IMG/VR virus record: IMGVR_UViG_3300024346_004772
Location: 1-37,366 of that record
DNA: 37,366 nucleotides
DNA from: a virus
Strand: one strand, 5' to 3'
Each line of letters starts with the position of its first letter. Within the stretch, counting starts at the first letter, position 1. The notes beneath the pieces are model-generated. The model saw only the letters and a program-made list of their open reading frames with translations. It was not told where the DNA came from and made no database searches. Shown here piece after piece: positions 15,693 through 22,101 of the stretch. Made by a program: the position numbers and the translations under genes.

Positions 15693-16265
15693 ATGGTAAT
15701 TAATGCGCTTTATAAGAAGTATTTTCAAAAGTCTAAGATTTTTATTTATCCGCTCTTAGACATTAAAAGGGGTACTCAAATTGTTCCAAGTGAGACATAT
15801 CTTGCTTGGAATGATTTGTATTCTCCTGAGGATAAAAAACTGATATGTGTTTATAATGCAGAACAATTTGGATTTGCAGAATTTGAAAAGGATGTTTTAT
15901 TAAAACATGATAGACTATGTGATTATAATAAAATAAATCCTTCTCAATGTGTCTGTGTATTTGATTTTTCTGATTTAGGAGCTGATTGGAACAAACTAAT
16001 TACTGGTAAATACAGTAAAATAAGTGAAGGAGTAAAGCGCAAAATTGTAAACTTTTTTGACAAAAACAGTGGAAATCATGTATACGTAACAAGTTACATG
16101 TTTCCTAAACAGTTTTTTAAAAGGTATGCGGAAATATTAAATGTTTCTGTAACTTTACTGGAAGAAGTCGGAGAATTATGTGACAAACCTAATCTTGAAA
16201 AAGAAAGGTTAACATTAGAAGTTGCAAATTTGGAAACTATTGATAATTCTAAATTATCTTTGTAA
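15693..16265 (+). CDS. Unknown protein
   Basis: This 190-residue protein begins MVINALYKKYFQKSKIFIYP. It has alternating strands and helices, with IKRGTQIVPSETYLAW, LICVYNAEQFGFAEFEKDVL, and VCVFDFSDLGADWNKLITGK as the most conserved-looking parts. The C-terminus is acidic and helical. I recognise no catalytic motif. It starts 3 bases after the nuclease stop and is followed by an A-rich leader and another small unknown gene. Its last codons contain a TATCTTTG that could serve as a promoter for the next gene. Placement beside the nuclease suggests a DNA-metabolism role, unproven. Confidence 0.65.
   Translation: MVINALYKKYFQKSKIFIYPLLDIKRGTQIVPSETYLAWNDLYSPEDKKLICVYNAEQFGFAEFEKDVLLKHDRLCDYNKINPSQCVCVFDFSDLGADWNKLITGKYSKISEGVKRKIVNFFDKNSGNHVYVTSYMFPKQFFKRYAEILNVSVTLLEEVGELCDKPNLEKERLTLEVANLETIDNSKLSL
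16229..16262 (+). promoter_or_regulatory. Candidate Bacteroidota-type promoter
   Basis: TTTG at 16229-16232 and TATCTTTG at 16255-16262 (match to TAnnTTTG), separated by 22 bases, lie just before the A-rich leader of the 16283 gene. The spacing is slightly longer than the usual Bacteroidota spacing, and the region also codes for protein, so this is tentative. Confidence 0.3.
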
Positions 16266-16282
16266 AATAAAAAACTAACAAA

Positions 16283-16627
16283 ATGAGTGAAAACACAATG
16301 ATGCTTGTACAAGCAACTTGGCAAGAAAGCCAAACATTTAGAATGATTCCTATTGCAGAATCATGTCCTTATGTAGAATGTATTTTTGATCCAAAGACTA
16401 AAGTTTTTGTTATCATCTCTAAAATTAAAAGAACATCTTTACAGATGCTTCCTAAATTAGATGAGTATGGTCAACCAATTACTGGTGCTAAAGGTCATAA
16501 AGAAGAGAGACACAAACTTGAAGTGTTTCAAGAATTCTACATTGAAGATAAAGAAGCTATCAAAAAGTTAATTGAATTATTTGCAGTTAATAAAGACTTT
16601 GATTATATTAGCTTCATGAATTCATAA
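16283..16627 (+). CDS. Unknown small phage protein
   Basis: This 114-residue protein begins MSENTMMLVQATWQESQTFR. It is beta-rich in the first half (ESCPYVECIFDPKTKVFVII) with a basic turn (KIKRTSLQMLPKLDEYG) and helical in the second (QEFYIEDKEAIKKLIELFAV). It resembles small conserved phage proteins in replication clusters, but I cannot name the family. The leader AAAATAAAAAACTAACAAA before the ATG is A-rich with no Shine-Dalgarno, as for the SSB-like and MoxR genes, suggesting that it is strongly expressed. A terminator follows 30 bases after its stop. Confidence 0.65.
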   Translation: MSENTMMLVQATWQESQTFRMIPIAESCPYVECIFDPKTKVFVIISKIKRTSLQMLPKLDEYGQPITGAKGHKEERHKLEVFQEFYIEDKEAIKKLIELFAVNKDFDYISFMNS

Positions 16628-16656
16628 TGTGAATTTGTTTAAGGGTTAAAAACAGT

Positions 16657-16689
16657 AAAAAAGGGTAAATCTACAGTTTACCTTTTTTT
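16657..16689 (+). terminator. Intrinsic terminator
   Basis: A 13-base stem with one G-T wobble, AAAAAAGGGTAAA (16657-16669) against TTTACCTTTTTTT (16677-16689), has a 7-base loop and a T run in the 3' arm. It may work in both directions because of the A run in the 5' arm. The next 40 bases up to the ATG at 16730 hold a G-rich stretch (CGGGGGGACAG) but no clear promoter. Confidence 0.78.
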
Positions 16690-16729
16690 ATGCGGTAACG
16701 GGGGGACAGCTTAACTGAACATTCTTATT

Positions 16730-16996
16730 ATGGTAAAATATAAAGTAGCCAAATCATTTTATAATTCTGATTGGAATAGAGTTAAATGTGATAGCAGATT
16801 TGGTTGTTGGGATCTTAAAGTTAAAACTGTAAAAGTTTCCTCAACTATTAAATGCAGTTGTTGTAAAGGTGGGCATAAGGAAACATTTTACATGTGTGAG
16901 GCTCATGCCATGGATCTACAAAAGTATTTACCAAAAACAACAAGTATAGAACTTAAGTGGGACAGTATCAATGATCCAATATCTAAACTGTTTTGA
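16730..16996 (+). CDS. Small zinc-finger-like protein
   Basis: This 88-residue basic protein begins MVKYKVAKSFYNSDWNRVKC. Cysteines and histidines (IKCSCCKGGHKETFYMCEAH, about residues 41-60) are arranged as a treble-clef or zinc-ribbon site, and two further Cys occur near the N-terminus (KCDSRFGCW). DNA or RNA binding is likely for such a protein, but the partner is unknown. It is the first gene after a terminator and probably begins the DNA polymerase transcript. The gene after it encodes a second small protein with Cys pairs, one base downstream. Confidence 0.65.
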   Translation: MVKYKVAKSFYNSDWNRVKCDSRFGCWDLKVKTVKVSSTIKCSCCKGGHKETFYMCEAHAMDLQKYLPKTTSIELKWDSINDPISKLF

Positions 16997-16997
16997 T

Positions 16998-17240
16998 ATG
17001 GGAGATGCTGAACAACGTAGAGGGTTATGTCATGTTTGTTTTGAACAAAATGATCTGGTTAAAACTTACTTTCACTATCCAATTGCCTGCGAATGTTGTG
17101 GGCCCACACATTTTTCAATAGTCTATCATTGTATCACATGTATACCAAAAGCTCCAAGAGTTACTGAATTACAAGTAACTAGCGCAAAGTTACTTGATCC
17201 AGTTCATGAAGGTTTATTTAAAAAAGTAAGAGATGAGTAG
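16998..17240 (+). CDS. Small Cys-rich zinc-binding protein
   Basis: I start this 80-residue protein at the ATG at 16998 (MGDAEQRRGLCHVCFEQNDL), one base after the previous stop; the frame is open to 16971. It has three cysteine groups: CHVC (about 11-14), CECCGPTH (about 31-38) and HCITC (about 45-49). These can bind one or two zinc ions. The pattern is common among small phage proteins with no known role. It ends in the stop that overlaps the DNA polymerase start (ATGAGTAG), so it is translationally coupled to the polymerase. Confidence 0.65.
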   Translation: MGDAEQRRGLCHVCFEQNDLVKTYFHYPIACECCGPTHFSIVYHCITCIPKAPRVTELQVTSAKLLDPVHEGLFKKVRDE

Positions 17241-19134
17241 AACACATTGGGTAATGGACTATGAGACCCTCAGCAACTGCTTTATTGCTGTATTTGAGGA
17301 TATCAAGTCTGAACATAGAGAGATCTTTGTAGTACATGAATCACAGAATGATATCTTAGAGTTAGTACAGTTCTTGGAAGGTAATATTGCAAGAGAAGAA
17401 TGGCATGTATCTTTTAATGGTCTTGGATTTGACAGTCAGATTACTGAGTACATTCTCAGAAATAGAGACACTGTTATTCATAACACAGGAGAGTCAATTG
17501 CTAAATGGCTTTATGGTAAAGCTCAGGATATTATTGGTAGACAGAACCGTCAAGAGTTTCTTGAGTTTTCTTTAAGAGATCTTCAGATTAACCAGGTAGA
17601 TGTCTTTAAACTAAATCACTGGGATAATAATGCTAAGAGAAGTTCTTTAAAGTGGATTCAGTATACCATGGACTGGCATAACATAATGGACATGCCTATT
17701 CATCATACTAGTAAAATCACTGCAGATCAGATTCCAGAAGTTATTAGATATTGTATTAATGATGTTAAGTCTACTAAACAGATCATGCAGCTCAGCAAGA
17801 GCCAGATTGAGTTACGTAGAAACTTGACAGAAGAATATGGTATCAATCTCTTCAGTGCTTCTGAGCCAAGAATTTCTAAGGAGTTGTTCCTGATGTTCCT
17901 GAGTGAACAAACTGGTATTAAAAGATGGGACCTCAGACAAATGAGAACCCATAGAAGTATGATTAAGGTAGATGAAATTATTCTACCCTATATTGAATTC
18001 AAGACAGCTACATTCCAGAATCTTCTTAAGAAGTTTAAGGAAGTAGTTATCTTTCCGGGTCAGACTAAAGGAGGCTTTAAGTATTCTGTACAGTACAAAG
18101 GAGTCAAGACAGATTATGGTCTTGGTGGTATTCATGGTGCTAGAAGAAGTAAAGTTTATAAGTCTGATGAGGACATGGTAATAATGACGTCTGACGTTAC
18201 TAGTTTCTATCCTAATTTGGCTATTAGAAACAAGTGGGCTCCAGCACATTTACCACAAGATGAATTCTGCAGTCTGTATGAATGGTTCTTTGAAGAAAGA
18301 AAGAAGATTCCTAAGAAGGACCCTAAGAATTATGTATATAAGATTATTCTAAACTCAACCTATGGGTTAAGTAATGATGAGAACAGCTTCCTATATGATC
18401 CTGAATTTACAATGAGGATTACTATTAATGGTCAGCTGAGTCTGTCAATGCTATATGAGATGATCTGTGAAGAGATTCCCGGTGCAATTCCACTAATGCA
18501 AAATACAGATGGTCTTGAGACTATGATCCCAAGACAACATGTAGAGAAGTATATGGAGATTTGTAAGAGATGGGAAGATATGACTAATCTACAGTTAGAA
18601 CATGATACTTATAGTAAGATTGTTCTCGGTGATGTAAATAATTACATTGCAGTTACTGAAGATGGTAAGTCTAAGTGCAAGGGCAGATTTGAGTATAAAG
18701 ATTTGGCCATGCATAAAAACAAAAGTTTTTTGATTATTCCTAAAGCTTTACATGCATATTTTGTAGATGAAATAGACCCTGAAGACTTTATGAAAGCTAA
18801 CACAGATATATTTGATTACTGTGGTGGTGTTAAGATTAAAGGAGACTGGTCATTTCATTTCCACAAGGTACACCAGGGAGAGTATCAAGACATTCCTCTA
18901 CAACATACTATCAGATATTATGTATCTAATAGTGGTGGTAAGATTGTTAAGAAGAACAATGAGGACATGCGGGCTATACAAGTAGAAGCCGGCAAATGGA
19001 TGCAAACCCTTATGATTGATTATGAAGAAAAAAAGTTTGAGGATTATGATATCAATCTTAAATATTACTTAGAGAAAGTAAGAAAGGAAATTGAGAACCT
19101 TGAACCAAGTACAAACCAACTAAGTTTATTTTAA
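17233..19134 (+). CDS. DNA polymerase, family B
   Basis: This 633-residue replicative polymerase has a 3'-5' exonuclease domain: DYET (residues 9-12) as ExoI, FNGLGFD (61-67) as ExoII, and YCINDV with Asp177 as ExoIII. The polymerase domain follows: SDVTSFYPNL (320-329; motif A, metal-binding Asp321), KIILNSTYG (370-378; motif B) and QNTDGLE (423-429; motif C, Asp426). The spacing between motifs A and B is short, as in compact phage forms. The protein ends in NQLSLF, a close match to the bacterial sliding-clamp-binding motif (QLxLF), so it should use the host DnaN clamp. No phage clamp is seen in the window. Start overlaps the upstream gene by 8 bases. Confidence 0.93.
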   Translation: MSRTHWVMDYETLSNCFIAVFEDIKSEHREIFVVHESQNDILELVQFLEGNIAREEWHVSFNGLGFDSQITEYILRNRDTVIHNTGESIAKWLYGKAQDIIGRQNRQEFLEFSLRDLQINQVDVFKLNHWDNNAKRSSLKWIQYTMDWHNIMDMPIHHTSKITADQIPEVIRYCINDVKSTKQIMQLSKSQIELRRNLTEEYGINLFSASEPRISKELFLMFLSEQTGIKRWDLRQMRTHRSMIKVDEIILPYIEFKTATFQNLLKKFKEVVIFPGQTKGGFKYSVQYKGVKTDYGLGGIHGARRSKVYKSDEDMVIMTSDVTSFYPNLAIRNKWAPAHLPQDEFCSLYEWFFEERKKIPKKDPKNYVYKIILNSTYGLSNDENSFLYDPEFTMRITINGQLSLSMLYEMICEEIPGAIPLMQNTDGLETMIPRQHVEKYMEICKRWEDMTNLQLEHDTYSKIVLGDVNNYIAVTEDGKSKCKGRFEYKDLAMHKNKSFLIIPKALHAYFVDEIDPEDFMKANTDIFDYCGGVKIKGDWSFHFHKVHQGEYQDIPLQHTIRYYVSNSGGKIVKKNNEDMRAIQVEAGKWMQTLMIDYEEKKFEDYDINLKYYLEKVRKEIENLEPSTNQLSLF

Positions 19135-19135
19135 A

Positions 19136-20377
19136 ATGCCAAAGAAAATTAAAGAATGTAGCAAGGCGCACTTGATCAGTGTGCCACTACCAGATCATGG
19201 AGATTCATATACTGTAATCAGCCATGAGTCAGTTATGGATTATGTAGCAACTGAACTATCTAATGCAGGATTTGGAATTGCATTAGAAGAGTATAGAGCT
19301 ACTGCAGATGGTAACATTGCACAAGGTATATATAAACTTCAGTATCAGAATGATCCTGAGTTATCTATGATGTTTGCTTGGACAAACAGTTACAATAAGC
19401 AAGTAAGATTTAAGTGTGGTGTTGGTGCATATGTGAACCACACAGGCACCACTATGGTCTGTGGTGACATGGGTAGCTGGGCCAGAAAACATACTGGTAC
19501 AGCAGATGAAGAAACTATAGCTACAATTAAAGAACAAGTTGCAAATGCACACATGTACTATGATCAATTAGTAGATGATAAAAATGCAATGAAAGAGATC
19601 AAGATGAATAAGAGAAAACAAGCTCAACTTCTTGGTATCTTATTTGCTGAGTATCAGATACTTACAACTGAGCAAGCTAGTATTGTAAGATCTCAGATGG
19701 ATAAACCAACACATGTGTTTGAAGACTCTAGTAGTCTATGGGCTTTCTACAACTATGTAACTACTGCTTTACAATCTTCTCACCCAAAAACATGGATGGA
19801 GGATCAGAGAGTTCTTCACTATTTTATTTCTTCAGTAAATAACTTTGGTAAACCGCTTCCAATTCAACCGGAAACTGCTAATGATGAAGAAGAAAAAGTT
19901 GCAGATCCTTTATTGACTAACTATGGTCAACCTGAGAATCAGACTAATCTTTTGGTTCAAATTGCAGAAGCAGAAGCTGAGACAGCAGAAGTAGAAGAAG
20001 TCAAGGTAGAACAGGAAAACAAGGAATGTGATGATACTGTAATTTATACTGATCCTATGGGTAATACTTTTGAGACACCAATATTTGATACTATTGATCT
20101 CAATAAAGATACCAAGATGTCAGTTATGATTAGTCCATGTGCAGCTCATGACTCTGAGCCTACAGATGAATGGATGGATAGTATTGATGAAGCTGTTGAA
20201 TTAGATGCTCCAGTTAAATCTTTAACACCTACATTTGCAGATATTCAATTGTTAGAAGCTACTGAAAATTCAGAAGGAGAACCTATCAATGCTAATCTTG
20301 ATAGTTTACCTCAAGAAGCTAATGATTTTGACTTTGATTTTTCAGATGAAGATGATGATGATCCAAGCTTTTTCTAA
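19136..20377 (+). CDS. DUF932-like phage/plasmid protein with acidic tail
   Basis: This 413-residue protein begins MPKKIKECSKAHLISVPLPD. Its first 250 residues resemble the DUF932 family (phage/plasmid-like protein): LSNAGFGIALEEYRATADGN, then FKCGVGAYVNHTGTTMVCGD, then a helical middle. From about residue 255 it becomes very acidic and low complexity, and ends NDFDFDFSDEDDDDPSFF. That tail resembles the SSB-type interaction tail that ends in acidic residues plus a final aromatic. The role of DUF932 proteins is unknown. The gene follows the polymerase by one base and ends before a strong terminator, so it is probably co-expressed with the polymerase. Confidence 0.7.
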   Translation: MPKKIKECSKAHLISVPLPDHGDSYTVISHESVMDYVATELSNAGFGIALEEYRATADGNIAQGIYKLQYQNDPELSMMFAWTNSYNKQVRFKCGVGAYVNHTGTTMVCGDMGSWARKHTGTADEETIATIKEQVANAHMYYDQLVDDKNAMKEIKMNKRKQAQLLGILFAEYQILTTEQASIVRSQMDKPTHVFEDSSSLWAFYNYVTTALQSSHPKTWMEDQRVLHYFISSVNNFGKPLPIQPETANDEEEKVADPLLTNYGQPENQTNLLVQIAEAEAETAEVEEVKVEQENKECDDTVIYTDPMGNTFETPIFDTIDLNKDTKMSVMISPCAAHDSEPTDEWMDSIDEAVELDAPVKSLTPTFADIQLLEATENSEGEPINANLDSLPQEANDFDFDFSDEDDDDPSFF

Positions 20378-20400
20378 TCAGTAAAAGGCAATAATCAATT

Positions 20401-20432
20401 AAAGGGGTACAGAAATGTGCCCCTTTTTTTTT
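20401..20432 (+). terminator. Strong intrinsic terminator
   Basis: A 10-base stem, AAAGGGGTAC (20401-20410) with GTGCCCCTTT (20417-20426), has a 6-base loop AGAAAT and a run of T to 20432. It closes the DNA polymerase/DUF932 unit. Confidence 0.85.
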
Positions 20433-20443
20433 AAATTTGATCT

Positions 20444-20830
20444 ATGAAAGAACAACTTAAAGCGGTGGAGACATTCCACAATGCCTTTGGGCAAGAAAAT
20501 GGCAAATGGCCACAACCATTATCAGAACATGAGTTTAATCTTAGACACTCATTAATGAAAGAAGAGAATGATGAATACTTAGAAGCATGTTTTAAAAACT
20601 CATTAGTAGAAATTGCTGATGCATTAGGTGACCAATTATATATTCTCTGCGGGACTATTCTTAAGCATGGTATGCAACATATCATAGAAGATGTATTTAA
20701 TGAAATACAAGCCAGCAATATGAGCAAATTAGGAGATGATGGCAAGCCTGTTCTCCGTGAAGACGGTAAAATATTAAAAGGACCTGGGTATTTTAAACCA
20801 GATCTTAGTAAGTTTATAGAAATTAAGTAA
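20444..20830 (+). CDS. MazG-like NTP pyrophosphohydrolase
   Basis: This 128-residue protein has the all-alpha NTP pyrophosphohydrolase signature: MKEENDEYLEA with Glu at 40, 41 and 44, then VEIADALGDQLYILCGT with Glu56, Asp59 and Asp63. This is the EExxE-x-ExxD metal-binding pattern of MazG/HisE-type enzymes. The late segment SNMSKLGDDGKPVLREDGK and the C-terminus (GPGYFKPDLSKFI) fit phage MazG-like proteins. It would hydrolyse nucleoside triphosphates to monophosphates, possibly to clean the nucleotide pool or adjust host signalling nucleotides. It follows a terminator by 11 bases and leads the four-gene cluster to 22089. Confidence 0.82.
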   Translation: MKEQLKAVETFHNAFGQENGKWPQPLSEHEFNLRHSLMKEENDEYLEACFKNSLVEIADALGDQLYILCGTILKHGMQHIIEDVFNEIQASNMSKLGDDGKPVLREDGKILKGPGYFKPDLSKFIEIK

Positions 20831-20832
20831 CC

Positions 20833-21444
20833 ATGTTTAAAATCAACCAACAATCAAACAAGAGATTCTTTGTAGTAGATAACTTTTATGAAGATCCTAA
20901 AGCAGTTAGAGAATATGCATTAATGCAAACATACTTTCCAGGAGAAGGAGCTGTAGGTGAAAGAACCCGCATGCAGTTTTTATTTGATGGGATTAAAGAA
21001 AAGTTTGAAGAGATAATGCAAATTGAAATTGCAGATAACACTGATGATGGTTATGGTTGGTATGACACTGGTATTAATGGTAGATTTCAATCTTGTATAG
21101 GTGGTGTTCCTCAGGTGTTTCACTGTGATGCTCAACAATGGGCTGCAGTTTTATTCTTAACTCCAGATGCTCCGCCACAAAGTGGTACAAGCTTTTATAG
21201 ACACAAGCAGTCTAAAGTATTTCATAATGACCAAATTGATTGGTCAGCCGGTGAGAATGGTAATGTATTTTCTAAAGATACATTTCTAGATCCTACCCCA
21301 TTTGAAAGACAAGACACAGTAGGGAATGTATTTAACAGACTAGTAATCTTTGATGGTGGTCTTATACATTCTGGTAATGATTATTTCGGACATAATAGAG
21401 AAACAGGAAGACTGTTTCAAATTTTCTTTTTCAATCAAGTATGA
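20833..21444 (+). CDS. 2-oxoglutarate/Fe(II) oxygenase-like protein (DUF6445 type)
   Basis: This 203-residue protein begins MFKINQQSNKRFFVVDNFYE. It has the double-stranded beta-helix iron-binding set: VFHCDAQQWAAVLFLTP with His97-x-Asp99, then IFDGGLIHSGNDYFG with His179, then RLFQIFFF with Arg193 for 2-oxoglutarate. SGTSFYRHK and LIHSGN fit DUF6445 proteins. The predicted activity is hydroxylation of an unknown substrate, in phages sometimes linked to modified nucleotides, proteins or cell-surface components. It sits 2 bases after the MazG-like gene and overlaps the thioesterase-like gene by 4 bases. I am fairly sure of the fold, unsure of the substrate. Confidence 0.75.
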   Translation: MFKINQQSNKRFFVVDNFYEDPKAVREYALMQTYFPGEGAVGERTRMQFLFDGIKEKFEEIMQIEIADNTDDGYGWYDTGINGRFQSCIGGVPQVFHCDAQQWAAVLFLTPDAPPQSGTSFYRHKQSKVFHNDQIDWSAGENGNVFSKDTFLDPTPFERQDTVGNVFNRLVIFDGGLIHSGNDYFGHNRETGRLFQIFFFNQV

Positions 21445-21860
21445 CATTTTTAAATTCACATCCAATTAAAAAATCTGATTTAGGTTTTCATGGTAATCTC
21501 TTTGGTGGTAAACTCTTAGCATGGATAGATGCAGCTGCTGCTGGCTATGCTATGCAACTTTGTGATACCCCGAGAATGGTTACAGTAAGTATAGACCAAT
21601 GTAATTTTGAGCGGGCTGCAAAAGAAAGCCAGCTTCTAAAGATATATGGTCATCCAGTTAAAATTGGTAACACTTCAGTTACTCTTTATATGGAAGCAAG
21701 ATCTCACAATGTATATACAGGTTCACAAACATTAGTTTTAAAGACTAATATTACATTTGTACATATTGATGAAGGTGGTAGTCCTATTCCTATTGCAGGA
21801 AAGGGTAAGAAAAGAATCAAAACATTAATTGATGCAGATGGAAACTCTGAAGTGCTTTGA
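21441..21860 (+). CDS. Acyl-CoA thioesterase-like protein (hotdog fold, YciA type)
   Basis: This 139-residue protein has the classic hotdog thioesterase start: DLGFHGNLFGGKLLAWIDAA, with Asn19, the FGG turn and Asp30 at the catalytic position in the central helix, followed by AYAMQLC-type helix residues. The strands VTVSIDQCNFERAA and LKIYGHPVKIGNTSVTLYM complete the fold. YciA-type enzymes hydrolyse acyl-CoA to CoA and a fatty acid. Here it would be an unusual auxiliary metabolic gene for a phage. The start codon overlaps the oxygenase stop (ATGA). The enzyme class is likely; the actual substrate is unknown. Confidence 0.8.
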   Translation: MTFLNSHPIKKSDLGFHGNLFGGKLLAWIDAAAAGYAMQLCDTPRMVTVSIDQCNFERAAKESQLLKIYGHPVKIGNTSVTLYMEARSHNVYTGSQTLVLKTNITFVHIDEGGSPIPIAGKGKKRIKTLIDADGNSEVL

Positions 21861-22089
21861 ATGTAAAATAGAAAAGTCTTTATCTAAATATGCTCCTAAC
21901 CGTAGAAAGTATCAAGTTAAAGCTAATAAAGGCATGTGTATTATATGCAAAAAGTGTGTATTACATAATGCAATCACTAAATTATATGTAGTTAGATATA
22001 ATTTTGATGAAAATAAATTTGAGATAATTAAGTTCAAAGATGCTAATGAAGCAGTAGAATTTATCAATAAAGAAGAAGGGGAGTATTAA
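21838..22089 (+). CDS. Small zinc-ribbon protein
   Basis: This 83-residue basic protein begins, by my choice, at the ATG at 21838 (METLKCFECKIEKSLSKYAP); an ATG at 21832 is equally possible. Two CxxC pairs (CFEC and CIICKKC) suit a zinc ribbon. The rest (LYVVRYNFDENKFEIIKFKD, then acidic end) has no recognised domain. It overlaps the thioesterase gene by 23 bases and ends at a terminator. It is the last plus-strand gene before the convergent boundary. Similar small zinc-ribbon proteins are common in phages with no assigned role. Confidence 0.65.
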   Translation: METLKCFECKIEKSLSKYAPNRRKYQVKANKGMCIICKKCVLHNAITKLYVVRYNFDENKFEIIKFKDANEAVEFINKEEGEY

Positions 22090-22101
22090 CTCCCCTTTTT
22101 T
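22076..22101. terminator. Bidirectional terminator at the convergent boundary
   Basis: AAGGGGAGT (22076-22084) pairs with ACTCCCCTT (22089-22097) across a 4-base loop, followed by T to 22102 on the plus strand. On the minus strand the same stem is followed by TTCTTC. It lies between the plus-strand stop at 22089 and the minus-strand stop at 22101, so it can end both transcripts. Confidence 0.82.

Noticed and set aside
20432-20439. TAAATTTG as a promoter of the MazG-like gene
   Set aside because: It matches TAnnTTTG, but it overlaps the terminator T run, is only 4 bases before the ATG, and has no TTG at the -33 position.
20431-20853. 140-residue minus-strand frame opposite the MazG-like gene
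   Set aside because: It is a shadow of a well-supported gene: Ser/Leu/Cys-rich, with no start context and no neighbours on that strand.
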